This document shows positions 16,390 to 23,243 of a stretch of 23,702 nucleotides of DNA, in pieces (position 1 is the first letter of the stretch; each line of letters starts with the position of its first letter). Origin of the DNA: an uncultured Bacteroidales bacterium (GTDB lineage Bacteria; Bacteroidota; Bacteroidia; Bacteroidales; UBA932). A program made the position numbers and the translations under genes. Location of the stretch: positions 1-23,702 of the forward strand of contig CAJGBW010000025.1 of the NCBI GenBank assembly GCA_904501835.1, given 5' to 3'. The notes under the pieces are model-generated. The model was not told the origin of the DNA and ran no database searches. It worked only from the letters and a program-made list of their open reading frames with translations.

Positions 16390-17718
16390 TTATTCGTATT
16401 TTTTCAAATAATTTTCAATTTCTTGTCGGCACGCCGCTTCATAGTCATATTCCGCTTGAATGGCTGCCATATTTTTCTTTGCGGCCGCGCTGTTCATATC
16501 CACGGCTTTTTCAAACCAAGGCATTGCATCCTCAAAACGTCCTTGCATCATCAGCGAGACACCCAAGGAGTTATACGCCCTCATATCATCCTGTGCATGA
16601 AGGAGTTGCTGATAGGCCTGCTCATATTCTCCCACTTGAATCAGACGCATTCCCTCATGAATGTAATCCATCGCGTGGTCGTCGGTCGATTCAAAGAAGA
16701 CTGCCAGATAACGCGCGCAACGCAGGTGCGGATAAACCTCATCCAACATCTTTTTCCAAACCGCCCCCTTATCAATGGCTTTTATGGCCGTCTTTTTCAT
16801 TTCATCCGTCATATTGGAATCAATGATTTCCACCACCTGATCTTTCTGGGCAATGGACGACTCCAGCAAATGACGACGCAAACCGGGCCAGTTTTCTTCT
16901 CCGTTGCGGATTCTGAAATGTCGCTTGCCCAACTTGTATTGAGGTCTATGGGTAATGATATAATCTATCAGGGCTTTCGCACGGTTCTCTCCCAACCACT
17001 TGTTGAAATTTCGCCTACCCTCCGGAGAAGCGTAACCGGCGATTTCGATTTTTTCAATCTTGAAATGGGGATTGGCAAAAATTTTATCCACCGCATTGAG
17101 GATTTTGCCGAAGGTTTTTTCGTTGTCAAATACTGACGAATCGATTTCTGCTTTGGACACCTTGAAAATGATTTCCAACTCATCCTGTCCGAAATTCCAC
17201 TGGCGACTGGGCTCCTCCATGACATATTGGGGAATTCTTCTCTGCGGCAAAACCGGCTCCGTAAAGAGCGTGAGGCTGTCTTTCAACACCCCGCTGATTG
17301 GTTCACTCTTGCAGTTGCAGCCCGAAGTATATTTGATAAAACTGAGCGTAGCCCCTTTCATCCAGCGTTTTACGGGAACTTTTTCGCAATAGTTCACCAC
17401 CTCACCGGCCAAGTATTGATTCTCGCCAAGTTCCCAATTTCTATCGCCGCCAAGGTGCTTTTCCTGCTTTTCTCTCTTGTATCTTTCTCTTCCGTAAATC
17501 TCCATAGCATCGAACCAAAGGGTATCTTCGCCTTGATGGAGATAAGGAATGAACGCTTCTTTCTGACGGATGGGGAAGGCCTTTTTTGCATCCAACTGAA
17601 AGGTCACCACCACCGAATCATCCTGTCTTGAAACCACAGGATCAAGCAATTTCACTTCGGCTTTCAAGCCGACAGAAAGGCAAATCATCAATAGCAACAA
17701 ACTTATTTTTCTACTCAT
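16390..17718 (-). CDS. DUF3868 protein with OmpA-like domain and TPR tail
   Basis: A 442-residue exported protein. A signal peptide (residues 1-20, cleavage after LKA) leads to a DUF3868-like beta region (21-170) with a CNC motif at 134-136. An OmpA-like peptidoglycan-binding domain follows at about 195-290, with GYASPEG (228-234) and LGENRA (242-247). Tetratricopeptide-like helices occupy about 355-425 (YIHEGMRLIQVGEYEQAY, then AYNSLGVSLMMQGRFEDAM). Such proteins regularly accompany DUF3575 and fimbrillin genes in Bacteroidales. The likely role is to tie the pilus base or assembly site to the cell wall, which is inference. It is 21 bp from the DUF3575 gene and 30 bp from the fimbrillin gene. 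Confidence 0.87.
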   Translation of the reverse strand: MSRKISLLLLMICLSVGLKAEVKLLDPVVSRQDDSVVVTFQLDAKKAFPIRQKEAFIPYLHQGEDTLWFDAMEIYGRERYKREKQEKHLGGDRNWELGENQYLAGEVVNYCEKVPVKRWMKGATLSFIKYTSGCNCKSEPISGVLKDSLTLFTEPVLPQRRIPQYVMEEPSRQWNFGQDELEIIFKVSKAEIDSSVFDNEKTFGKILNAVDKIFANPHFKIEKIEIAGYASPEGRRNFNKWLGENRAKALIDYIITHRPQYKLGKRHFRIRNGEENWPGLRRHLLESSIAQKDQVVEIIDSNMTDEMKKTAIKAIDKGAVWKKMLDEVYPHLRCARYLAVFFESTDDHAMDYIHEGMRLIQVGEYEQAYQQLLHAQDDMRAYNSLGVSLMMQGRFEDAMPWFEKAVDMNSAAAKKNMAAIQAEYDYEAACRQEIENYLKKYE

Positions 17719-17739
17719 ATCCTTGTTTTCTTGATGATT

Positions 17740-18294
17740 TTACTTGATTATATAAACAAACGAAAGCCCCAAGGAAGTTGGGGCAAAAGCGAATTTATGT
17801 ATCGTCTCGTTGAAGAGTCCACAAATCTTGGTCTGATAAGAATCGTATTGGGTATACCAGACACCAAAGCCAATGTTCGCCTCAATATTCCACCGTCTGG
17901 CGATGGGCCACGAACATCCGTAACCCACTCCGGCACCTACCGCCCAACCTTGGCGGCGTGCATCTTCAAAGAGTGGAATTCCTCCGACGTTGAAATAAGT
18001 ACCGTTGGCATGAAGACTGATAAAATGTCCGAGAAAACTTTCGCAAAACCAATATCGTGCTTCCGGCGACACCAGAACATGTTTTGCCTTGATATTTTTC
18101 TGTGCATCGAGGGTCCAGGGATTGTAGCCGCCCTCCAAAGAAAGCGTCCAACGAGGAGCCACTGCCACCTCCAACCCGACATTGGGTGTCGTCGTCGCCC
18201 AATAGAGAGCATTGGTTTTCACGACAAATGTCTGAGCCTCACAAACATAGGCGTGAAAAAGTAATATTAGAAGAGCCAATATGGCACGTTTCAT
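17740..18294 (-). CDS. DUF3575 outer-membrane beta-barrel protein
   Basis: A 184-residue exported protein and the first gene of the pilus operon. After a signal peptide ending at EAQ it reads FVVKTNALYWATTTPNVGLE, the hallmark opening of DUF3575. Alternating aromatic/Gly strands follow (LSLEGGYNPWTLD, GWAVGAGVGYG, LGLSFVYIIK), consistent with a small 8-strand barrel of OmpA/OmpX size that ends in a C-terminal aromatic strand. It is probably an outer-membrane part of pilus biogenesis or display, judged from its conserved neighbourhood. It starts 169 bp downstream of the DUF5009 gene, and that gap is the only obvious place for the operon promoter. Confidence 0.87.
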   Translation of the reverse strand: MKRAILALLILLFHAYVCEAQTFVVKTNALYWATTTPNVGLEVAVAPRWTLSLEGGYNPWTLDAQKNIKAKHVLVSPEARYWFCESFLGHFISLHANGTYFNVGGIPLFEDARRQGWAVGAGVGYGCSWPIARRWNIEANIGFGVWYTQYDSYQTKICGLFNETIHKFAFAPTSLGLSFVYIIK

Positions 18295-18370
18295 AATCTA
18301 AGCACGAAAAATCGCGCGAAGTTAAGCAAAAAAAATGATTTCACGCGCATAAAAGCCATAATTTTCAGCC

Positions 18371-18406
18371 TTTTAGGCCGATTTTAGGGCGATTTTACCC
18401 CCCCCC
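18371..18406. repeat. 11-bp tandem repeat and homopolymeric C9/G9 tract upstream of the pilus operon
   Basis: The plus strand shows TTTTAGGCCGA (18371-18381) and TTTTAGGGCGA (18382-18392), then a partial TTTTA, followed by nine C (18398-18406), which read as G9 on the transcribed strand. It lies 77-112 bp before the first pilus gene. A weak promoter candidate, TTCG-N19-TATTTTTTG, one T too long, ends just before the G run. Another weak -7 box, TAACTTCG, is at 18324-18317. Confidence 0.75.
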
Positions 18407-18463
18407 ACAAAAAATAGCCATTTTGAAGGGTTTTGCGAAGCGGATGTTCAAAGAGATTTTCCG

Positions 18464-19564
18464 CTAAATTTTCAGGAAGGTCTTTTTGCGGTAAAGGAAG
18501 TACAAGAAGAGCCACGAAATAGCCAAATAGCCGATATCCAATAGTACCTTCGCCCATTCCTCGGACAGCATCGACGCGGCTCCATTGAGGAAAAAGCCAG
18601 AGATTTCATCAAATGGAATGATGCGCTGTGCCAGATAGATGGTGACAGAATTCAGGCCTATAACAATGAAAGGGAATGCCCATTTTTGGTACCCGCGCAC
18701 ATCAATGATTTCATAAAAGAGCGCAAACATCGCCAAACTGTAAGAGCCAACAACCAAAACAAAAGAACTGCTCCACAACGACTTGTTAATGGGAAAAGAC
18801 AGGCTCCACAAAAGCCCGACTCCCAACAAAACAAGCGCCGCCAGACCCATATAACCCGATTTCTTCCGCTCCGGCACATCCGTTCTGCGGACAAATTCGC
18901 CCGTAAACATACCCAACATGGCCGTCACAACCGCAGGAAGCGTGCTGAGCAGACCTTCCGGGTCAAAATTGCCATAATACAGGCGGCCGGGAGTCATCAA
19001 GCGATCCACATAGCCCACCAAATTGCCCTCCATGCTCAAGGCGGAAGCACCTGCCGCATCGGGAGCTGGGATAAAACAAATCAAGAGCCAATATCCAAGC
19101 AAAATAAGCACCGAAATCCAAACACGTACACGGGTAGAAAACTGTAAGAATAAAACAGCCGCCAGACCCCATGCAAGGCCGATTCTTGCCAACACGCTAC
19201 AAACACGCAGGCTGTCAAAATCAAGCTTAAAAAAGCCATTGTAAACCAGTCCGAGCAAAACCAGAAGCACGGTTCTTCGCAGTATTTTTCCATACATACT
19301 CGCGCGAGATTTTCCGTTGGACAGGTGTTTGGCATACGAAAAAGGGAAAGAAATTCCGGCGATAAAAAGGAAGAGCGGGAAAATGGTATCGTGGTGGTAA
19401 AGGCCATCCCACGGCACATGCTTCATGGTCTTTGCCAAATAGCAATCTGCCCCATCAGGAAACAAGTTGCAAATCGAACGAACCAAATGGGAAAATCCCA
19501 TAATAAACAACATATCAAAGCCCCGCAACGCATCCAAAGAGGCCAATCTTTTATTTCCTTCCAT
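18464..19564 (-). CDS. DUF5009 / acyltransferase-like multi-pass membrane protein (NagX/HGSNAT-like)
   Basis: A 366-residue inner-membrane protein with about ten hydrophobic segments. It opens MEGNKRLASLDALRGFDM; the SLDALRGFD box (9-17) and HHDTIFPLFLFIAGIS (57-72) match the DUF5009 group related to heparan-alpha-glucosaminide N-acetyltransferase, thought to acetylate sugars across the membrane. His57 or His58 is a plausible catalytic residue by family analogy. An in-frame extension to 19615 is rejected because the conserved N-terminus begins at 19564. The gene precedes the pilus operon on the same strand with a 169-bp gap. Its upstream region holds hairpin repeats. The substrate is unknown; envelope polysaccharide is a reasonable guess. 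Confidence 0.83.
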   Translation of the reverse strand: MEGNKRLASLDALRGFDMLFIMGFSHLVRSICNLFPDGADCYLAKTMKHVPWDGLYHHDTIFPLFLFIAGISFPFSYAKHLSNGKSRASMYGKILRRTVLLVLLGLVYNGFFKLDFDSLRVCSVLARIGLAWGLAAVLFLQFSTRVRVWISVLILLGYWLLICFIPAPDAAGASALSMEGNLVGYVDRLMTPGRLYYGNFDPEGLLSTLPAVVTAMLGMFTGEFVRRTDVPERKKSGYMGLAALVLLGVGLLWSLSFPINKSLWSSSFVLVVGSYSLAMFALFYEIIDVRGYQKWAFPFIVIGLNSVTIYLAQRIIPFDEISGFFLNGAASMLSEEWAKVLLDIGYLAISWLFLYFLYRKKTFLKI

Positions 19565-19649
19565 ATTGATTTCGCATATTTCTCGGCAAGTTACGGATTT
19601 TTTCCACGATAGCAAATATCCCTCTCACAGGGATTTCGTCGCATGTGCA

Positions 19650-19740
19650 CCTGCTATCCACAAAATGGGGCGTTTTTGTGGACACAGGAGGGAAAAAGCG
19701 CCTGCTATCCACAAAATAGGGCGTTTTTGTGGATAGGAGA
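19650..19740. repeat. Two 51-bp-spaced hairpin repeats containing CTATCCACA (DnaA-box-like)
   Basis: CCTGCTATCCACAAAAT starts at 19650 and again at 19701. Each copy contains an inverted repeat: in copy 2, CTATCCACAAAA (19705-19716) pairs perfectly with TTTTGTGGATAG (19725-19736); in copy 1, 9 bp pair (19657-19665 with 19674-19682). CTATCCACA differs by one base from the DnaA box TTATCCACA and occurs three times, twice on the plus strand and once on the minus. It sits about 85 to 175 bp upstream of the DUF5009 start. Confidence 0.8.
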
Positions 19741-19749
19741 GGGGGATTC
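19737..19749. repeat. 13-bp copy of the tRNA-Ser 3' end
   Basis: GAGAGGGGGATTC here is identical to 19843-19855 inside the 3' part (T arm and acceptor) of tRNA-Ser, 106 bp away and in the same orientation. This is the pattern left by an attachment site or by a tRNA fragment, though 13 bp is short. Confidence 0.5.
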
Positions 19750-19802
19750 TTCGCAGAAGCTCAGCGACTGCGTCGATTACGAACCCTGGGGTTCTCATCC
19801 CC
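19742..19802. other. Multi-stem foldable segment
   Basis: GGGGAT (19742-19747) can pair with ATCCCC (19797-19802) and encloses three small hairpins: CTTC/GAAG (19749-19759), CGAC/GTCG (19765-19775) and GAACC/GGTTC (19781-19794). The shape is cloverleaf-like, but the loops (3-4 nt) do not fit a tRNA. It lies between the tRNA terminator and the hairpin repeats; no function is recognised. Confidence 0.35.
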
Positions 19803-19809
19803 ATAACGC

Positions 19810-19838
19810 AAAAAAGGAAGTCTTGCGACTTCCTTTTG
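19810..19838 (-). terminator. Intrinsic terminator of tRNA-Ser
   Basis: A perfect 11-bp stem, AAAAGGAAGTC (19812-19822) with GACTTCCTTTT (19827-19837), with a 4-nt GCAA loop on the minus strand and a T6 run at the end. It starts 2 nt past the tRNA 3' end. Confidence 0.9.
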
Positions 19839-19925
19839 CGGTGAGAGGGGGATTCGAACCCCCGGAACGGTTACCCGTTCGGCAGTTTAGCAAACTGCTG
19901 GTTTCAGCCACTCACCCATCTCACC
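19839..19925 (-). tRNA. tRNA-Ser (anticodon GCT)
   Basis: An 87-nt class II tRNA. The acceptor stem is GGTGAGA (5', 19925-19919) with TCTCACC (19846-19840) and discriminator G at 19839. The anticodon arm is GCAGT-TTGCTAA-ACTGC, with anticodon GCT at 19891-19889. The long variable arm (CGAACGGGTAACCGTTC region) is typical of tRNA-Ser, and the T arm is GGGGG-TTCGAAT-CCCCC. CCA is not encoded. It reads AGC and AGT codons. It has its own promoter and terminator. Confidence 0.97.
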
Positions 19926-19955
19926 AATAGGCCTTGACTAAACCGTTAAGGACTG

Positions 19956-19986
19956 CAAAGATACAAAATATATTTATTCTGACAAA
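19956..19986 (-). promoter_or_regulatory. Bacteroidota-type promoter of tRNA-Ser
   Basis: The minus strand reads TTTG (19986-19983), 19 nt, then TATCTTTG (19963-19956), a full consensus match. The inferred start is near 19950, about 25 nt before the mature tRNA. Confidence 0.85.
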
Positions 19987-20067
19987 TATTTCCGCAACGA
20001 AAAAAACCACCCTTGTCAGACCGGAGTATATGGCTATCATCAAAAAGTTATAATTATTATTGCGATT

Positions 20068-20093
20068 TCAATTATTTAATTTTGAATAATTGA
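20068..20093. promoter_or_regulatory. Palindromic operator candidate over the -33 element
   Basis: TCAATTATT (20068-20076) and AATAATTGA (20085-20093) form a perfect 9-bp inverted repeat with an 8-nt spacer. The spacer ends with the -33 TTTG (20081-20084) of the promoter for the ATPase-RavA genes. A bound dimer here would block or steer RNA polymerase. Confidence 0.5.
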
Positions 20094-20112
20094 TATTTAA
20101 GTATTATCTTTG
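20081..20112 (+). promoter_or_regulatory. Bacteroidota-type promoter of the ATPase-RavA cassette
   Basis: TTTG (20081-20084), 20 nt, then TATCTTTG (20105-20112), a full consensus match. The -7 box ends 16 nt before the ATG at 20129, so the leader is only about 10 nt. There is no Shine-Dalgarno. Confidence 0.85.
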
Positions 20113-20128
20113 TTGAAAAGAGTAAACT

Positions 20129-21262
20129 ATGTTACAACCGAATCCATTCATAATCACGGCTGACTACTACGGGGCCGAATACTTCTGCGATAGGGAAATT
20201 GAAACAGAAATCCTTGAAAGCAACATTGCTAACGGACGCAACACAGTACTAATCTCTTCCCGACGTATGGGAAAGTCCGGTCTTATTGCACACGTGTTCA
20301 ATAGGATGTTTGTGCAAAGCAATTTTAAGGCATTCTCAATCGATTTGTACCCAACCTCATCTCTTTCGGAGATGGTACTACTTTTAGCAAAAGAAATTAC
20401 CGGGGCGCTAAAAAGCAAGCAAGAAAAAATATTGAATTCATTCTTGGCGATTGTCAAATCCCTTCGTCCTGGTTTCAAAGTAGATCAGGTTACAGGTCAA
20501 CTTGTTTTTGATCTATCACTCGGCGAAATCGTACACCCGTCAGACTCACTTGAAGAAATATTCCAGTATCTGGAAAGTTGCGAAACGCCCTGCGTCGTAG
20601 CCATGGATGAGTTTCAACAAATAAGCGAGTATCCCGAGCAAAACGTTTTGGAACTATTAAGAACGCATGTCCAGAAATGCAGGAACACTTGGTTTATCTT
20701 TGCTGGGAGCGACAGAAGAATGATGGAGAAATTATTCAATAATCCGTCAGAACCATTCTATATGAGCTGTTCTCCTCTCTACTTAGACACAATTGATTAC
20801 GACAAGTATCTGGCTTTTTCCAAAAAACATTTTGAAAAGGCAGGAAAAAAATTGACGGATGCCTGTTTCGAACGTGTATTCAACTTGTTTGAAGGCCACA
20901 CTTGGTATATTCAACGCCTGATGAATGAATTGTACGCATGGACTAAACCGGGAGAGGTTGCTGACGTGCCAATGTTGGACAACGCGCTCATATTTGTGAT
21001 AAAAACATACGCGCGTACCTTTCAAGAGCAAATGAGCGGTTATCCTGAAGCACAAAAACAACTTTTAATCGCCATTGCAAAAGAAGGGATAGCAGAACAG
21101 GTAACATCTGTCACTTTCTGCAAGAAGCATTCAATGAAGAGTCCAAGCACAATTCAAAGTGCCCTGCGAGTACTTCATAACAAAGGAATCGTCAACAAAA
21201 AGGATAATGCTTACTCAATCACAAACCGATTGTTTGGTATTTGGTTAAAGACTGAATATTAA
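20129..21262 (+). CDS. AAA ATPase with C-terminal winged helix, first gene of the RavA-like cassette
   Basis: A 377-residue cytoplasmic P-loop ATPase of the same PF01637-like type as the gene at 2508. It shows the N-terminal box NPFIITADYYGAEYFCDRE (5-23), Walker A SSRRMGKS (43-50, Ser replacing the first Gly), Walker B VVAMDE with FQQ (156-164), a sensor-like FAGSDRRMM (191-199), and a C-terminal winged helix (about 305-370) ending in NRLFGIWLKTEY. The winged helix may bind DNA or a partner protein. It lies 22 bp upstream of the RavA-like gene with no terminator, so they are co-transcribed from the promoter at 20081-20112. Its role is unknown: it could be a sensor or regulator of the cassette or a STAND-like switch. 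The family is clear, the function is not. Confidence 0.85.
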   Translation: MLQPNPFIITADYYGAEYFCDREIETEILESNIANGRNTVLISSRRMGKSGLIAHVFNRMFVQSNFKAFSIDLYPTSSLSEMVLLLAKEITGALKSKQEKILNSFLAIVKSLRPGFKVDQVTGQLVFDLSLGEIVHPSDSLEEIFQYLESCETPCVVAMDEFQQISEYPEQNVLELLRTHVQKCRNTWFIFAGSDRRMMEKLFNNPSEPFYMSCSPLYLDTIDYDKYLAFSKKHFEKAGKKLTDACFERVFNLFEGHTWYIQRLMNELYAWTKPGEVADVPMLDNALIFVIKTYARTFQEQMSGYPEAQKQLLIAIAKEGIAEQVTSVTFCKKHSMKSPSTIQSALRVLHNKGIVNKKDNAYSITNRLFGIWLKTEY

Positions 21263-21284
21263 TAAGAAGTAACGATAGGAAATT

Positions 21285-23243
21285 ATGGCATACGAAAAAC
21301 GATTGGAAAGGATAATTGCCCAGATATCATCTGGATTGTACGAAAAGGAAAATTCAATTCGCCTTGTATTATTATCATTCCTCGCTGGGGAAAGCACGTT
21401 TATGCTGGGCGAACCTGGCACCGCAAAAAGTTTGATCGCACGACGCGTATCGGAGGCGTTTGTTGACCCCTCGGAAGAGGAGAAGGCACATGGCGTGATA
21501 AAGTTCTTTGATTATTTGATGAGCAGATTTTCACAGCCGGATGAATTGTTTGGACCAGTGTCAATCCAGCAATTGAAAGACGACAATTATGAACGAAAGA
21601 CGGAATACTATTTACCAAAAGCCAAATTCGCTTTCCTTGACGAAATTTGGAAATCCAATCCCGCCATTCAAAACGCACTGCTAACTATACTCAATGAACA
21701 TTTGTTCCGCAATGGTAAGAATCTTCTCAAAGTACCTCTTCTGGGTTTCGTTTCGGCATCGAACGAATTGCCTGCGCAAGGTCAGGGACTAGAAGCCATA
21801 TTTGACCGATTCCTAATTCGAATACTTGAACGACCAGTACAAAACGAGGAAAACTTCTTCAATATGATTTCGGAGAAGTCTGACATGACGGTATCTGTAG
21901 ATGACAGACTCTCTGCTAAAGATATGGAGCTCATCCGCAAAGAATCAGAATCCGTTTCCTTGTCATATGAAAGTAAAAACATTATTTCATGTATCCGAAA
22001 ATTGTTGACACTTATAAATGAAGAGCCTAATAGGGAAGACAAAGATAAGTACGTGATTTCCGATCGAAGGTGGAAAAAAATTGCTGGCCTTATGAGGGTT
22101 TCTGCATATTGCAACGGGCGGAGCGAAACAGATTTGCTTGATACGTTGCTGATTGCGAATTGTATCTGGAGTACGGAAACTCAAGAAAATGAAGTCAATG
22201 ATATTCTTACGAAAGCTATTGTTCGCGAAGATGAAATAACCTCCCTTGAAAAGAAGGTTCAAGTATTTGAAGATAGTATAAAGGTATTGTTTGAGAGAAA
22301 AAAAATAGATGATATTTTCGAACTTAGAACTTTGGTCCAAAAACAAGACAAACAATATTACGATATTTTCGAACTTATTTCCACACAGGAACAATCTCTC
22401 GATAAACAATTAGAATATTGGCGAAAGCATTCGAATGTTTTTGTGAGCAATGAGCTTCGTCAATCCATCATTAATACATTATGTCATCAAAAGGATGTAC
22501 TAAAATCACTATTATTAAAAATAAAAACAAAAGCCGAAAAATATCACATTCTATTGAGAAAAAATGAAATTTCCTACACAATAAAGCATTGTGAAAACAC
22601 AATAAAGCATTGTGAAACAATAGAAAAAAGTATTAAGGAATTTGAGGAAAAGGCCATACAAAGTATGATTACTCATTTTGAGCCTATTACTAAAATAATA
22701 ACAGAAAAAGTAACGTATTACGAATCTTGTGAGAGACTTTATTTTGTCTTCGATAAAGAGGATGGAACCGAGTTACTAATTCCCGACATAACGATTAAAG
22801 ACATTCATAAAGATTGTAGGTCCTTTTGGGATTTTAGTGGAGACATGCATGTGTATGATTTATCTTACGACGCTCAGTCGATGAGACTTTATATAGGTAA
22901 TTATTATGCTAAGCATTATTATCACTTGCGTGTCGAAGCCAATCGTTTAGAAATAGCACGTATTATCTCAGAGACCAGCACAAAATATGCCAATTTACAA
23001 TCAGAGATCAATGCGCTGCTTGATAATGAACGCAACGCAATTAATAAAAATCCTGTTCTGGATGATGATAAAAAACAAGAATTAGTTAATACACTGGAAT
23101 ATAAGTCTTATTTGCCTGACGCAACCACTCATTTAAAAAAAATCAAGAAGTATTTAGTTAAAAAAAATAATCAAAAGGAAGCTGAACAAAGTCGCGATAC
23201 AGAACTATTCATATTTTTACGAAATATACTTGATAAGGATTAA
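21285..23243 (+). CDS. RavA-like MoxR-family AAA+ ATPase with long C-terminal extension
   Basis: A 652-residue AAA+ protein of the MoxR/RavA group. It matches E. coli RavA in many diagnostic places: SGLYEKENSIRLVLLSFLAGES (15-36), Walker A GEPGTAKS (42-49), FDYLMSRFSQPDELFGPVSI (75-94), Walker B FAFLDEIWK (115-123), sensor SASNELP (157-163), DRFLIR (174-179) and ISDRRWKK (258-265) followed by an AAA lid. RavA hexamers remodel partners together with the von Willebrand factor A protein ViaA, whose gene follows ravA in E. coli. Residues about 305-650 are charged, helical and much more AT-rich in DNA, roughly 150 residues longer than in E. coli RavA, with internal repeats (DIFEL twice; IKHCE twice). 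The stop overlaps the next ATG (TAATG), so the third gene is coupled. Confidence 0.88.
   Translation: MAYEKRLERIIAQISSGLYEKENSIRLVLLSFLAGESTFMLGEPGTAKSLIARRVSEAFVDPSEEEKAHGVIKFFDYLMSRFSQPDELFGPVSIQQLKDDNYERKTEYYLPKAKFAFLDEIWKSNPAIQNALLTILNEHLFRNGKNLLKVPLLGFVSASNELPAQGQGLEAIFDRFLIRILERPVQNEENFFNMISEKSDMTVSVDDRLSAKDMELIRKESESVSLSYESKNIISCIRKLLTLINEEPNREDKDKYVISDRRWKKIAGLMRVSAYCNGRSETDLLDTLLIANCIWSTETQENEVNDILTKAIVREDEITSLEKKVQVFEDSIKVLFERKKIDDIFELRTLVQKQDKQYYDIFELISTQEQSLDKQLEYWRKHSNVFVSNELRQSIINTLCHQKDVLKSLLLKIKTKAEKYHILLRKNEISYTIKHCENTIKHCETIEKSIKEFEEKAIQSMITHFEPITKIITEKVTYYESCERLYFVFDKEDGTELLIPDITIKDIHKDCRSFWDFSGDMHVYDLSYDAQSMRLYIGNYYAKHYYHLRVEANRLEIARIISETSTKYANLQSEINALLDNERNAINKNPVLDDDKKQELVNTLEYKSYLPDATTHLKKIKKYLVKKNNQKEAEQSRDTELFIFLRNILDKD
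22311..22377 (+). repeat. Two 16-bp direct repeats inside the RavA-like gene
   Basis: GATATTTTCGAACTTA occurs at 22311-22326 and 22362-22377, 51 bp apart and in frame, giving DIFEL twice, 17 residues apart, in the helical extension. Confidence 0.8.
22576..22617 (+). repeat. Perfect 21-bp tandem duplication with a palindromic core in the RavA-like gene
   Basis: Units 22576-22596 and 22597-22617 are identical and in frame, adding seven residues (TIKHCEN, then TIKHCET). Each unit contains the inverted repeat CACAAT-AAAGC-ATTGTG. Confidence 0.9.

Noticed and set aside
18312..18349. Inverted repeat GCGCG/CGCGC before the pilus operon as an invertible-promoter end
   Set aside because: Only 5 bp pair, there is no second matching pair around a promoter, and no invertase gene is in the window.
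19565..19615. N-terminal extension of the DUF5009 protein
   Set aside because: The family N-terminus (short polar start, then SLDALRGFD) fits ATG 19564; the extra 17 residues show no conservation pattern.
19613..19620. -7 promoter box (minus strand GATATTTG) for the DUF5009 gene
   Set aside because: One mismatch in the essential TA and no -33 TTTG at 19-21 nt.
19650..19740. CRISPR array
   Set aside because: Only two repeat units with palindromic cores, no further copies and no cas genes.
19643..19930. Plus-strand open frame of 95 codons spanning tRNA-Ser
   Set aside because: It crosses the tRNA on the opposite strand; its GGFEPPE segment is the usual artefact of translating a tRNA T arm.
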